A DNA stretch of 64,000 nt from Burhinus oedicnemus. Taxonomy: Eukaryota; Chordata; Aves; Charadriiformes; Burhinidae. Position 1 is the stretch's first letter. Every line of letters begins with the position of its first letter. A program made the position numbers and the translations under genes. The stretch spans positions 1,145,085 through 1,209,084 of the forward strand of contig VFFE01007634.1 of the NCBI GenBank assembly GCA_008921705.1, in the 5' to 3' direction. Shown here in pieces: positions 1 to 15,100 of the stretch. The notes beneath the pieces were generated by a model. The model saw nothing but the letters and a program-made list of their open reading frames with translations, did no database searches and was not told where the DNA came from.

Positions 1-2934
1 TGTCATTTGTCAATCTCCTAAGCGTTCTTGCATCGCAAATCGTCTATGATACAAGCATCATTTATTTTTTTCCTCCTCTCCTGTTTCTAGTTGTTCTAAC
101 TTATTCCCAAAGATCCTCTGTTCCTTTCACTTCCATGGCAGTTCCTTCCTCCTCTCTTTTCTCCTAACATGTCCTTGCTCTTGCTCTGGTTCTTTCATTC
201 CACTCTCCCAGGTTCCTGAAGTGACATCGCTTGCAGGGGGTGATGACACACACTGTGTGCTTCAGCAGCAGAGAGAAAATGGAGTGTGCAGTTAGGCATC
301 GTTAGGCATCATCAGTGGCTGCCATTGGGTTTGGTTCCTGTAGATGGTTGGCAGCATAATCATCTGCTCCAAAAGCAAGAAAAAACATCTTCAGGCAAAT
401 TCATGGAGCAACTTCAAAGAGATATCCAGTGGCCACTAATCCCAATGGCAGCGGTGTATGGAGGAGGTTCTTTCTGGGAGAGGTCAAACCCAAGGGCTTC
501 CCTATTGCTTGATTCTCATCTGCTGCTTTCTCCAGTGCTATCCAAAAAATTCCAAATTCTTTTAACCCCTTTGCAATTTAGCGTAAAATTGACTGCCAGT
601 CAAAAATAAAGAATGCAAAACATGTATTTTATATTAATCAGGAGTGCAGCAAATATGGCCTTTTGGCCACCTGGGGAAGATTGCAGTAGGAGATAGTACG
701 GTTGGATACCTTGGAAGGGTTGATCTGTTTAGTCACTGAATTAAGAATTTTATTAAATGAAACAAATATGAGAGAAGGGGCAAAGCTGGTTGGAGAAAGA
801 GAATGAACAGTGTGGGAGTGTGCATTAAACTCCTGCCTCAGGGAAGGAGAGCACTAACGCTGCCATATTCCCCCACCTGCCTGTGAATATGCACATGCTA
901 CCTTCTCTGCCTGTTTTATCGTAGGAATTTATCTAAATCACTGTTTACATCCCCTCTTCCCAAATGTAAAGCAATATATTTGCACCTGATTAGAAGCACA
1001 GGAAGAGACCCTGAAATCCTTATTTTTTGCCTTCATCTCACAAAAGAGCAAGGGAAAGGTATGGGAAAATGAAGGGAGGAAAAAGCCCACCTCTCTCCTT
1101 TGTTGGTACATATGTTTGTCTGCACAAGCCCATCCACACTTAACTGTGGAGCATAATAGAGTATTAACAACTCATGCAGTTTGAACCTTGGATCTTTCAA
1201 GGTGTGTTTTCTTGTTTTGGTGTTTGGGTCAGGGTCTCTGCTTTGTGGCTTTAGATTTTCTTTATGTGGCTTCAAGGCTTTTTTTCCTGTTTCATTTTGT
1301 TTGTGCTTTTTAAACCAAGTTTCTAGCCTTTGTGACTGCACAGGAAAGGTTGAAAGGCATGTTGACTGCATCATGCCAGTTCAGAAACCAGGAGAGAGAA
1401 AATCTGCCCCAAATATATCACGTTTTTAGTATTTGATGATTTTAAGTCTGATAAATGTTGGGATGTAATTCATGATATACAAACATATGACATTGGTAAT
1501 GCTTTCCTCACAAATATGATTAAGCCTACTTTTATACGTGCTGATAATTATTTGCAGAATCTAGTACATTAAATAGTTGGGTCTTTTCCTCCGTAAGATT
1601 TGTTTAATATAATTGAGGTTGAACTTCCTGTAATGATTTTGGAAAATTTAGCGCAGTAGACCAAGGAGAGTTACTTACATGAACAGATTTATTCAAATGT
1701 ACTTTAATTATTGTCACTTAAGTAGAAAAATGCAAACTAAGCAATAATAATTTCAATAGTAAACTGTTTCTTCTCCTTGATTCATGAGATATCCTAAAAC
1801 TGTCATCTGTTTCTATACTGAATCAATATGAAATGCAGAGATCAATGGTGCACAATGAAATGATAACTATGTATGTTGAACCCTGAGGCTACCATGAACT
1901 CTGGTGTAATTTCTGAAGTCTGTCACAATTCATATTTTTGAACCCATTTCTGTGGGGGCTGCTTTATTATTTATATTTGCTGGTGTCCAGATAAAGGGTA
2001 GATACTTCCTAAAAAGGAGGAGGCAAAAAGAGAAAGGCTGGGCCTGAAGCCTGAATCATACTTTGGTCAGTTAAATAAGTGTTAATTTGATGTCATTATT
2101 AGAAGCCTGATATACCATCATAGCTATACTATAGGCCAGCGTATTACAGGCTTGATAAAGTTTTACAATTCTGGTTTAATATGAGTTACAGGGGAAGGCA
2201 ATTTGGAAGGTGAGAGATCAGTAAGCAAGTCTGTGCTCCAAGTAATTTCATTTAGAGGGTATAATTACTCAGTAAGAGTTAATGGCCTAATGGAATAAAT
2301 AAATAAAATGACATGAGCGCTTGTTGCTACAGATTGGTGATTTGTTTATGAACTTCACCACTAACTGGAAGCAGAGCCATGAACTTCAAGTCCTCTGGTG
2401 GCTCCATCAGCCCTCCCATGTGAAGGGCGAATCGAGGCAGCTGGCACCCTTTGGAGAGTGTGGTTGCTGTGGAAAAAGAGAAATAGAGACCAAAACTTCA
2501 TGGAGGGAATGAATTTACAGTAAGGCCAGCTTGCAAAAGAAACATCCTCGTAGTACAGAAGTTCAAAGTTAACAATTTTCCAGACTCTGGTTATGAAGTT
2601 ATGATACAGTTCTGTGTTGTATGAGGTATTGTGGGGATATTCAGATTCTTGTTTTCACTTCTGGCTCTGCATGAGCTGGGTTTCCACCTTTGTCTTTGGC
2701 TGGCTTTCTGTCCCTTTGTCTCCAAGCAACAGCTTGACATACCGAAGATTAAAATCTCCTTGGGAGTTTGAGATCAAACTGAGTGTAGTGCCATTTGCAG
2801 GTCACTCAGAATGCCTTCAGAAAATAAGTTTATGCATATAATGAACTTGTATTAGTAATCAAGACTATGGATTTTGCTGTTGAGATGCACATACAGCCAT
2901 TTTGCACCATTAATACTAATATTTCTGTTTTCAG
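1..2934 (+). other. EVC2 intron (left part), no exon seen
   Basis: Searched for the EVC2 ectodomain exon expected upstream of 2935, and none was recognised. The stretch is ordinary AT-rich intron with one 10-bp duplication. The preceding exon probably lies outside the window. Confidence 0.7.
291..310 (+). repeat. 10-bp tandem duplication
   Basis: GTTAGGCATC occurs twice in a row (291-300 and 301-310). Confidence 0.9.
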
Positions 2935-3121
2935 GTGGATATTGAACATGACCCTCAAACTGTATACATAACACTTCTGATTAATAATACCAACACGCTA
3001 CTCTCAACAAACATTACAGATCTTATCCTCCTGGATAATATCACTGGTCTACATGTTCAAAAAAACAGTGGTAATAAGACCACAGATGGTATACAGATTT
3101 ACAGGAAAAGATTCTTGCAAG
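2935..3121 (+). CDS. EVC2: EVC2 exon, ectodomain, window exon 1
   Basis: Acceptor TTTCAG at 2929-2934 and donor gtaaga from 3122. The reading starts in phase 0 and leaves one base over. It encodes 62 residues of the extracellular part, with LLINNT and LILLDN matching the LLVNNT / LLLLDS stretch of mammalian EVC2. Four N-glycosylation sequons are visible (NNT, NIT, NIT, NKT), as expected for the lumenal or extracellular side. The upstream exons with the signal peptide were not found in 1-2934. Confidence 0.92.
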
Positions 3122-6100
3122 GTAAGAAAATCTGCAGGGAAATACCCCTGCTTACACATGTGGAAGAGCATCTGTTCAAATCATGACATACATTTATTTA
3201 TTTATTTATTTATTTATTGTGGTGGAAATTCTCCGATTATCAGTTAATATAGGTGAAAAACTCTGGGAAAGGTTTCGTGCTGCAGTTTACGGTTCTATTA
3301 ACTCACATTTTGGCTCCCACCTTTGAACTGCTTCTGATCTCCCAGGTGCAGAAATGAACCCCTGTACTCAGTAAAAGTCACTGCCATCAAAATGAAGCAG
3401 AATCTTTCATGATAGTATTTGTTCATTTTGGATATTTTAAAAAGCTGCTGCAAAAGCCATTTTAATTAATCTGACGAGTCTTCCTTCATGAGCCAAGCGT
3501 GACAGATTGGCTTGCTGAGGTGTTGAGGTACATTGGAATTGCAAAAGGCCATGCAAGCAGGCAGGATGATTTATCAGAAATAAGGCAGCTCTTCTCAGTA
3601 TTGGTTCTCCCCAAACTGAGCAAATTGTAAAATCAAAGCAAGTAATAGGGAGATAAACCTGTTCCAGTTTTCAAGTCAGTCTGTTCCTTTGGTAGCAGTT
3701 GGATCATTGCACATTCATAAAATTTTACATTTCTTGATTTCTTTATCTCCCTTTTCCTAAGCACAAGCACACAGAAAAGTAGCAGCTTGCTTTTGAGAGT
3801 CATGATATTTCTCTTGGGGTTTCAGAAGTGTTCAGTAATATCTGTTTATGGTTGAAGTGTCTAGGGTTATGATAGTGTTTTACTGGTGAAAGATTTCCAA
3901 ATAGGTAGACCCAGGGCTGCTGTCTAATTGCAAATGGATAGCCAGACTCCATTTCTAATAACAGCAGTGTGAGTAGTGGTACTGATTACAGGGCTGGGTC
4001 TTTTGAACACATCAAGGAATTGCTGAATCTCAACAGAGACTCCTAAGAAAGAATGATCCCTGTGAAAGAATAGAAAAATGGCTTGCAGTGCTGATCTAGT
4101 AAACCAAGTCAGAGCATTTATTTAACATATTTATAATTACTGGATCTGGAACTGAAGCTAGCTTGTCCAGCCCGTATACATTGCACAAATCAGCATGAAG
4201 ACTACTGAAGTGGAAGAAAATCCAGCAGAACAGATTTCTGCATAGCTTATAGTTTGGTCATTACTATGTCACTCCTGGACTCAGCCCATACCTTGCTGCT
4301 AGGGGTGGACAGAAAGGCTATGTCATGCTCCATGTTAGCCATAATAATTTTTCAGTGCTGTAGTGCACTGTGAATCAAAATGCATCTGAAATCTCAGTCA
4401 GATTTCTCTTTCGTTTCAATGGGAGGAGAACCAGCCAGGTAGTGGTTATTATGTAGGCTGTCCATTTTATTAAAAAAATTATTTTTAGTTATGTCACGTT
4501 GAGTTTTCGTATCAGTCAAAACATGATGCTTTTCAGTAGCTTGAAGCATCATTTAATGAAGTTTCCAGATTCTGGGCCAAATTTGCTTGAGTTCTCAGAG
4601 GCAGCAGACACAAAGGATTTTGCGAGGCTTCTGTGGCCAGGAACTGTCTACTGTGGATGTGGGGTACCTGCTGTGTTGGAAAGGAAAAGCTCCAGTGTTG
4701 TACCAAGCCTTGCCCAGGGATCTTTGAGAAATTTTTCTGGGAAAGAGCAAATCTATCCATATCCCTCTTCTCTGGACTATGCTGGTAGGCTCTGGCTGCC
4801 TCCTCTGCTGAATTCCCTTGAAGTCAGTATTGTGAGCTTACTGCAGCTTGATCCCTAGGAGAGCACTTTTGCTGGTGAGGAAGCACAGTCTAAAGGGGAA
4901 CGTAAAAAGCTCCTTGGATGTTTTATTCATATTCAACTTGCTTTTCAAATTTTGCAAACATCTGTAACTGCAGCTGAGCTCAGCTGGGTGCTTAACCCTT
5001 CAGAGATTCACACCCAGTCTTCTTGTGTAAAAAAGATGTGCAACTGTACTGGATTTTCAGGGCAATGTAGCTACTGTTTTCTTTAAGAAAATGCAGACAC
5101 AATTACTTAGAGGCCAGTGTTGCACTGGTAGATGTACCTCACTTGCTTAATCTACACAGTTGGGCTTTTTTCTCTAACAGGTGGAGAGTACTTTGCAATC
5201 AACTACTCTGCACTTCTTGATGCAAAAGAAACGTGGGATGGCAGGGTCTTGACACTGCCTGTGAAGCTAACTTTCACGAGTTCATCACAGGTATTTCCTT
5301 TACAATTTTATTTTGCTCTTCACAATTTTTGTAAATAAAAAAAAAAAAAAAGTCTCCAAGGTAGTTCTTGTCTGCCTAAGCAATGAGGCCTGCATGTAAT
5401 GAAATGAGGTTCTTGAGCTCTCTGATTGTTTACCATGAACTTATAAATACATGAATTATTCTTCATAGCTTAGGAATTCCTAGACTTCCTTAAACAGGTG
5501 AAGTATGTTTGTGTGTTGTCCTGTAGCTTTTCTCTACTTTCTGTTATTTCTCTCCAGTTTATCTATGTATCCTGGAAATAATGGTGTTCCACATACTTAT
5601 GTTTGTATTCCTGTAGTCTGTGAGAGATTGAAAGTTTTGACATATTTTTATCAGAAAAAACAAAAAACAAGTTGCAGCAAAGGGAAACCTGCTGGCTCAT
5701 AAGGAAGACACTTTTTTAGTATGAGAGTTGTGAAACTCTGAAAGAGGTTTTTCAGCAAAGCTGAGGAATCTACATCTGTGGTGATTTTTGAGAACTCAAT
5801 TGCACCAGGCTCTGAGAAAACTGATCTAACGCTGGAGTTAGCCTGGCTTTGAGTAGGAGGCAGGAGTAAGGAGGCAGGACAAGCGATTTGTTCCAAAGTA
5901 AAATTTCCGATTCTTAAATATGGCTTGATATTTTTTCTGTGGTTTTCATAATTGCACGTAATTAGAACCTGCAGATGTATTTTCATTTCAACTGCTGTAT
6001 CTCCTTTGTTTTAGAGGAAAAAATGTTCAATGTGCATAAGAGTGGTACTACAGTGGTAGAGAGCAAGACTTCAAAAACCAGGGAATCGTAAGAATAGAGA

Positions 6101-9100
6101 CATATACACTGACTTTGGATGTATGCACTGACTTTGGCTCCTGTTCTGTGCGATTTCAGTCAACCCAGATTTTGTAGGCAGAGAAAAATGTACATCTGTG
6201 AGCAGCGGAATATGCCTCTCTGAGTTTTGAAGGGGAATGTATCCCACAGAGCAGCTGTTTACTCTATGTTTACTCCTAAGTACACTGCATTTTCCTATCA
6301 GATTTATTACAGCTTTAAGCTTAAGGAGAAGTTGTTATGCTTTGAGGAACCCACAACAATTTATTGTCATTCAGACAATCATTCTGTCACCCAATGACCC
6401 CTCCCCACCCGATAAGGGGAATCTGGAAAAACAAGGAAAATCAAGGGTTGAAATGTAAACAGATTTAATAGAATAAGACCTCAAACCAGGGCAATAATTA
6501 ACATTAATAACACTAAAGAACCATATTGATCCCAATACCAAGATAAAATGTATAAGGATTATGCTCAGCCAAATGTATCAGTAAGAAGAGCTGTGCACTC
6601 CCAGCAGTGGACAGCAAATGTCGGACACAGTGAGCGCTACGGCTTTGGGAGGAAGGGAGGGCCTCAGAGGTCCAGCACCAGGGCAAGAAGTATTCAGGAT
6701 CGCAACCATCAAGGGAGAGGGAGCTTCTCAGCAAACTTTCTAATTTATCTTGAATGTGACATTCATGGTATGAAATAATCCTGTTGGCCAGCTTGGGTCA
6801 AGTGCCCGGGTCTCGCTCCTCCTCATCCCTGCACCTGGCTAACTCGAAAACACTGAGACCTTGAAACCTGCATACCTTAGCTGGCTATAAAGTAAATATT
6901 TTCACAAATTCAGACACTAGACTCTTCTAAAAGTGCAGTTTTCCCAGGCATTAGAAGAAAAATTAGTCCCGTGTCGCTCAAACCAGGACAGAAGTATAGC
7001 TTATCTTCTAAGGAGAAGCTTTGCTAGAGACTCTGGGCTGTTTGCTGGCAGATTCTTCTCTTTTTATAATACATGTAATATTTTTATATCCCTCTCAGAA
7101 TAAAACACATGTTGTGTCATTGACAGCGTCGTTCACCATAACTGAAGAAGAAAAGACCAAGGTAAATTCTATGATTCGGTATTCTGTTGGCTCTCCTGCT
7201 TAAACTTGTGGACAATCTAAATTAAATCCTAGCAGCTGAGGATGTACTTAGGTACCTATATATCATCGCTCAGCTGTTGGCTATTAATCATACACAAGTT
7301 CTGCCTTCTCTGATTTTAAGAGGAAGAAAACAGGACTCAAGATAGGGGGTCTTTGTTGTCTTAAAGCAGTAATATTTAAGATGGAATATCTACAAACTTC
7401 CATTGTATTCCTAGCCATGTTTTTTCATTTGAAGAATTGTCAAGGGACAGAGAACTGTGATAAGGAATATGTTCACCTGCTCCCATGCAAAGCCACCATG
7501 AGAAAGCTTTTTGCCTATCTTCTACCTGTTGAGAAAAGGTTTGTGTATCATGCTGATATGGAAATAAAAAAATAGCTGTGTGGGGAGCCTGAGGAATGAA
7601 ACTGCAATAAGAGAGGTGTAGTTTATGTTTGCCTTCTAGTCATCCTTCCAATATGACTTCCTGTTCTTGGCTTCTGAATTAACATGGTTTCTAAGAGGCC
7701 AAATAAACCTTCAAAATTACATTGATTGCAGCAAACAGTGTTATTGTTCTAAACAGTTTTTTATTAGAGAACTCCCCACTGTATCCATCAGTTTCATTCC
7801 TAGAGTAATCTCTTCACCAAACTTGTTTTTCTCCCTCAAACCCTCATTAACTTGACAGGCTGCTGTGTTGCAAAGGGTCCTTTTTTAAGGAACTGTGGCT
7901 TTTTTGTGGATTATTTGTGTTCAGGCAGAAGTAGTTTGTTTCACTCCAGAACATTTTTGCCATGGTTGAAATGGATTTGCCATTTGAAATCTAAAGTTCG
8001 TGGGGATGGGGCTTGCCTGAAGAGGTCCTGAGGACTAGACTGCTCATTCCTTCTGTGGGCCTGTCCCATGAGTTCCTCTCCACCTTTAGAATCAGTAGTC
8101 TGTTTGAAGATTGTTCACAGAGACCTCTTGTTTTATTATTCTCTTTTGCTGAGGATTTCTTGCCCTTTTAACTTCTGTTAGTGTAATAGATAAAAGTCCA
8201 GACTTGGCTTTCTCATAATTGAAGATCAAGTGCCCATTCTGTTAAAATGAAAGCCAGAATTAAACATGATATGAAGTAAAACTGCGCATGAGCTAGAGAA
8301 CTCATTGTTCCTGGATAAAGATCTAGTGAGATTTAAAAGGATTGTACATTTGTATAGCTAAGAATTATGCTTGGAATTACAATAAATGTATTTTTGGAAA
8401 CTCTTAGTCTTAAAGGTATAAGCCGTGCAGTAGATGACTGGGTTAGGAAAATAGCTGCATGAATGGTTTTCTGTGGAGTTCAAGGTGAACTGATCCACAG
8501 CAGTCGGTGATGTTTAAGCTAAGACTGTAAGCTACATTGGTCTCAGCCCAGAATTCCTGCAATCTATTACTGTACTTAAAACCTTTATAGTGGGGGGGGG
8601 TTTCCAACTTGAACTTGATAGTTAGACCTCAACAAGTTCTTGGGGACTGTTCCACAGTTAGGTAAAATTGGCTCAGCTGCACTTGAACTTACTAAATGAA
8701 CAGGTTTTGTAATTAAAATGTGTGGTAAAGGTGTATGGAGAATACTGTTAATTTTTGAAAAATAAGGCTTAGAAATTATGGAACACATCATGTTTCACGT
8801 GCATAATATTTACCTTTGGGCTGTGGCCAAACATAAGGTGTTCCAGAATGAAATGAGTTTGTGCAAGGAAATTATGATCAGCTGAAAAAGGTGTGATGTA
8901 TTATATTTCGTCTGTATCTTTAGCTATCATAAATGCTCTCAATCTCAGATTTTATTTATAAAATATCATTATTTAAACCTGTTCATGGGTGTGGTGAAGC
9001 CAACACACATGTGGCTAAGTGGATACTAAATGTTGACTTTGGGGACAGAAAAGAGGAGAATTAATTACTTAGTCATGGCAGTTGGTCCCATCAGCTTTCA

Positions 9101-12100
9101 CATAGTTTACTAGCACACTTGGCTACTATGCTGTTCTTTAAAGTTTTACAAACCCTTTGGATATTCTCTTCTGCACCACTGGAAGAAAGTGCTTGGTTGC
9201 CTGTGACAAGGTAACTTTGTGGGTTATGAAAAAATATGGATGTTGCGCATCTGAGTGGCTGTGCCAGATGTCTTCCCACAGTGCTTCAGGGGCTGTGAGT
9301 ACTGCGCGGCTCTGCCCTCGGCTGCGTGGTTTTGATGCAGAGTAGGAAGCTGTAGTGAAAAGGGCAAAAGGAAGTTCTCCCATCTAAGCGCATTGCATGG
9401 GATGGATGATAATAATTACTTTGATCTGATTTTTACCACGCTTGCTTCCCTCAGTATCCTTCAAATCGGTGGGAGCGCAGCAGTTTTTGAAAGAAACTTG
9501 GGCCTGTAATGCCTCTTGCCACTACTGGGATGGCTTAAGAAGTTAGCTTAGGGTATGGGTTTTGAAGGTCACTGGTCTGTTGGTGGTTTGAAGGTCAGGC
9601 TGCAGTGCTGACTCTGGTCCTATGCCATGGCTTGTGCAGAGGCTCTGGCCCCTGCCCCACAGCATCTGCTGTGATGCTTTCAGATGCCATTAGGCACCCG
9701 CTGTGTCCTCCTGCTTGCGTTTACAGCCCCCCAGTGATGTGGACTCTCCTTCCAGAACCCATTTTCTTTAACTATAAAAGCACAGGATAACTCCCTGTTC
9801 AGTATTCTCCATCAGAGTTTAACCTCTGACCAGAACTGCCTGCTCTGATGCAAACTGACTGTCCCGCCTTAAGTCTTGTCTTTTACTTAGAAAGCACAAG
9901 ATCATTCCCTAGCTAGCGCTTTTTCTCCATCAAAACTTAATCAGCTTCATTTCAGCTTCACTGAACCCATAGCTTCACCAGATTCCTGCTTTCCCCAGAA
10001 GCCTAGAGAGATCCCTGAACTTCACAGTGCTTGGAAATCAGACAAATGCGAGTGAATTCAGACAAATTGATGAAGTGGTTCCAAAGCAGCATTTTTTTTT
10101 CCCTAAGTATTATCTACAGCATCTCCTGTTCCTTGAAAGCAGTGGGACCTCAGGCAGAGCCTTGGTGTGGCAAAGCTCAAGGAGGACCCTTCTGTGATTC
10201 CCTCTTGGCCACCTACGGCAACCGGAGAAGCTGGGGACAGCAGACTGACTTAAGAGACGTTGCATTTTTTCCAGGTCACACACAGGTGTTTGTTGGCTCT
10301 GTGATTGTTCAGGGGGTATGAGCTAAAACCTTTTGATCTGTGAAGGGAGTGAACACTGGGTTAGGGAAGGGAGTTACTTAATATTTACATGATCATCTTT
10401 CAAATAAATTTAAAGCTGAAGATATTTTGATGCAAAGTGATGCAGCTTTAACTGAGGTCATGGCAGGGAACTGGGATCAGTACAGAATCAGGGGGAGTGA
10501 GCTGGAGCTGACGCTCATGTAGATGTGCTGGATGTCCTTAGCAGTCAGCCATGGTACAGGGGAGTGTAACGGAAGCAATTGGCCAAAGTAGTAGGAGGCT
10601 ACATCAAGAAAAAATATTCAGACAGTGTGTTGGTAATTACACACGAAACGAGGAAATTAATGTGTTACTCTTTTTTCTTTCATTTTTCCATTTAAAACTT
10701 AAAGATATTAAAAGGTATTAGAAGGAATTCAGCACATGGCTGGCTTACTCAAGTAAATACTTAATCCCAAAACATTTTAGCAAACCTCAAAGTGCTTCAA
10801 GGATTTCATTATTTTAGACTAAGCACATTAAAAAACAAAACAAAAAAACAAATCAAGCATACCTTAGTCAGTCAGAGCAATTGTTGATTCTACATGTACA
10901 GTACTGTGAAGTAAACCTTGGATCTTCTTCTTGGAACTGTACAAGTGTATTAATGTCTTGATGATCCTCTTGATACTGACATCATGGCCTAATTCAGCTG
11001 AAATCATGTTGAAATCAGTGAGCGCTGAGCATCTCCAGCAGCTTTGAGGAGCTGAGTCTGTGAAACAACAAAGTCTGACATGAAGCAATTCCTTTCAGTT
11101 GGAGATATGACAGATTTTCAGTGTACAGAAACATATCAGAGGGAGAAAAACTAGGCAGTAAAAGGATAAAATTCTGCTGTTAAATTGGAATAAATCCTTT
11201 TCAAATTGTGGACCACATTTGATTATCTCTTCCTGTGCAGAATTACTGTTGACTCTACGGAATGCTCTCAGGTTTCTGCTCCAAGAGATGACCAAGCCCA
11301 GCTTGCAAACAGCATGTTAATTATTTACACTTTCTAGCCCCAGCAGAGTAATTAGTTTGTGGTGAAACATTATACTGATAGCTGTGCTATGTTTTTTATC
11401 CAAAGATCTCAAAGAACTAAACAAACACTGAATTAACTTTTGCCACATGGAGCATGAAGTAAAAATTAATTTTTAATGCAATTCAATTTAAACATTAAAT
11501 TAAGAGCTAAGGTGAAAGGCCTACAAAGTTGTTAGCTGGCTTGCGGTTCTGGTGCTCCTGCTATTTTTTTCTGACTCGGGCTCATGCAGAAACTGCAAGG
11601 GTGCACACAAATTGGGTGGTTTTGTCAGCTATCGGTTACGTATTTATTCTGAACTCGTATTGGTGCTTTTTCCCTGTGGTGATTACTCCATTTTATTGAA
11701 TCGAGAAATGACCGTTAATTAAAGGTAGCCAACATTAGACTAAATTTTTCAGAGCCTCTGAGCAACGTCAAATGCCATCAGTTTCAATGAGACATAGGAG
11801 AGTTTGGCAACACTGGAAAACAGGCTATTAAGTACAGGACACCCAAAAGTCACAGCACCTAAAATACAGTGTGTGGGAGTTCTGTTGCTTGGAGCTACAC
11901 AGGAATTTGCACTAGGTGATCATAATGAACCATGCTGACTTGAAAACCTATGGAAAAGAGACACTTGTTTGAAAATATTAATAAAAATTTAGTAATTATA
12001 ACAATGCTGAGAAACCCTGAAGTTGTGTGAAGCCATTTAAAAATAATTTATTATGTTGCTTACAGTTATAATCTTTGAGTCTGATCTTTATATATATTTA

Positions 12101-15100
12101 AAATGTAATTTTAATAGTACGGTCTTTTGATTTCAGATTTCGTACAGCCATGCCATCCATGCTTCGGGGTTCTTCATTGCTTTTTTTGTTTCCCTTGTAT
12201 TGACATGTGCTATTTTTTTCATTGTTTACCGAACCCAAATATTAAAATGGAGTTTCCGTAGTAAAAACCAGGTGAGTCATACTGTCTGTAACAGTACTTT
12301 ATTTAAATTTTTTCATTGATCTTATCTGATGATATAACTTGCTAACTAATACAGATTGTCTAAAGAGTTTTTGAAGATAAATAAAAAGCCACCAAGAGAT
12401 GGATTGGATTCACAGGTAATGTAATCTCCACAACCTCTAATCTTTAGCACAATCAGATTTAGAGAGCAGTGTAAGAATGATAATCTGATCAAAAGAACTG
12501 CTGTCAGTACCTGGATGTTAGCTTCAGACTGGAGGGAGATTACCCATTGGCTATTAGTTTCTTTTTGTATTCCTCCCTTCCTCCTCCTTTCTCCCTCAAA
12601 ATGAGAGGCAGGATGTGTGTGGGTTATAAGCAGTTGCCTAGTTGAGTAAACCACTCACCTTGAGCACAGCAGAGTTGGGTCCAGATTGTATTTCTGTTTA
12701 TCAGGAATAGGGATTTGAATTTTGGTCTCAGATATGCCTTAATCCTTGAGTAATTAAGCAGAACAGTTGGGTGTGGGGATGGAGCATTTTCAGCATTCCT
12801 TATCCAAGCTGTGCTTGGAGAAAGTATTTCAGCACATACTGGGAAAGAGAGAGAAAATACAGTCTGGTAAATATTCATCAAGTTGGCCCAAGTTCCAGCC
12901 CTTGCTTCTATTAATTATTTATGTATTTATGTAAAGTGGAGCAACTTCAATGGGAGGGAGCTAGAGACCTCAATCAAAATGTTACAGAGATTGGAGCAGT
13001 CCTCTAAGAGAGGTGTGCTCAGAGGTTTGAACCTCTCTTCTGCTTGGATGGTGGTGGATCTCCCATCCCTTTGGGCTGACCAGAGGAGCTCACAAATCAC
13101 TTCCAGCCTTATTTCCTGCGGTTGAAAATTACATCTGCATCAACAATTTTTATTTCTTTTAGGTTTGAAAAAATAATCCCTGTAACCAGTGGTGTCCCCC
13201 AGGGGTCAATACTCGGTGCAGTCTTGTTCCATGTATTCATCAATGACCTGGATGAGGGGACAGAGTGTATCCTCAGCAACTTCGCTGATGATACCAAACT
13301 GGGAGGGGTGGCTGACACTCCAGAGGCCCACGCTGCCATTCCAGCATGACCTGGACAGGCTGGAGTGCTGGGCAGAGAAGAACCTAATGAGATTCAACAA
13401 GAGCAAGTGTAGGGTCCTGCACCTGGGGAGGAAGAATGCTAGGCACCAATATAGGTTAGAGGTGGACCTGCTGGAAAGCAATTCGGAGGAGAAGGATCTG
13501 GGGGTCCTGGTAGATAATAAATTATCCACGAGCCAGCAATGTGCCCTTGTCACCAGGAAGGCCAATGGAATCCTGGGCTGCATAGGGAAGAGTGTGGCCA
13601 GTAGGTCGAGGGAGGTGATTCTCCCCCTCTGCTCGGCACTGGTGAGGCCACAACTGGAATAGTGTGTCCAGTTCTGGGCTTCCCAGCTCAAGAGGGACAG
13701 GGAACTTCTGGAGAGAGTCCAGCGTAGGGCAACAAAGATGATTGGAGGATTGGAGCACCTCCCTTACGAGGAAAGAGCTGGGTCTTTTTAGCCTGGAGAA
13801 GAGAAGTCTGAGAGGAGACCTTATTCTTGCTTAGAAGTATCTAAAGGGTGGGTTGAAGGAGGATGGAGCCAGACTCTTTTCAGTGGTTCCCAGTGACAGG
13901 ATGAGGGGCAACGGGCACAAGTTGGAACATAGGAAGTTCCATTCAAACCTAAGAAAAAACTTCTTTACAGTGAGGATGACACAACACTGGAACAGGCTGC
14001 TGGAGGTTGTGGAGTCCTTTTCTCTGGAGATTTTCAAGACCCGCCTGGATGCAGTCCTGAGTAATGTGCTCTAGGCATTCCTGTGTCAGCAGGGAGTTGG
14101 ACTAGATGATCTCTAGAGGTCCCTTCCAACTCTGAAAATTCTGTGATTCCGTGAAATGAAAAGGGTGTGCCTTGTTTATTTTTACAGAAAAAGCTGTGAT
14201 AATGAAATCATAAAAAAGGGCCAGTTTGGTCCTAGCATCAGATATTTTTAGTGGGTTCTTGGTATAGTAATTTTATTAGCCCTCGTTCTCAGGGGAGTCT
14301 CACTGGACTGTGAAGTAACTGAGTTACTTCAGTCATTCATAGGATTAGTTTTCCATGTTGCTCACCTTATAATACTGTCATCTTGCCACATATAATTTGT
14401 ATACCATGGTAATTTTTAAAATATTTGCCTAGAAAGTTTATAGTGGAAGATAACCTCCCAGAAGGCTTACATAGGCTTACTGAAGTCAACGTGGAGTTTT
14501 CTGTCTTCTCCATTCATTTCTTCATTTGTATTCCAGATCAGTTCAGTCTGAACCAAAAGTACTATATTTGATTTCAGATCATAGAATTAGAGAATGGTTA
14601 GAGTTGGAAGGAACCTTAAAGATCATCTAGTTCCAACTGCCCTGCAATGGCCAGGGACACCTCCCAGTAGACCAGGTTGCTCAAAGCCCCATCCAGCCTG
14701 GTCTTGAACACCTCCAGGGGTGGAACATCCACAACTTCCCTGGGCAGCCTGTTCCAGTGTCTCACCACCCTCAGAGAAAAGAATTTCTTTCTAATATGTA
14801 ATCTAAATGTACCCTCTGTCAGTTTAAGAGCATTCCCAGTTGTCCTATTACTACATTCCCTGATAAAGAGCCCCACCCCATCTTCCTGTAGGCTCCCTTT
14901 AGGTACTGGAAGGCTGCTGTAAGGTCTCCCCAGAGCCTTCTCTTCTCCAGGCTGAACAACCCCAACTCTCTCAGCCTGTCTTCGTAGGAGAGGTGCTCCA
15001 GCCCTCTGATTGTCTGTGTGGCCCTCTGGACTTGCTCCAACAGGTCCATGTCCTCCGTATGTTGGGGACCCCAGAGCTGGATGCAGTACTCCAGGTGGGG

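Noticed and set aside
286..609. 107-codon open frame at the left edge
   Set aside because: Does not resemble the EVC2 exons expected here and shows no splice sites in phase. Treated as intron.
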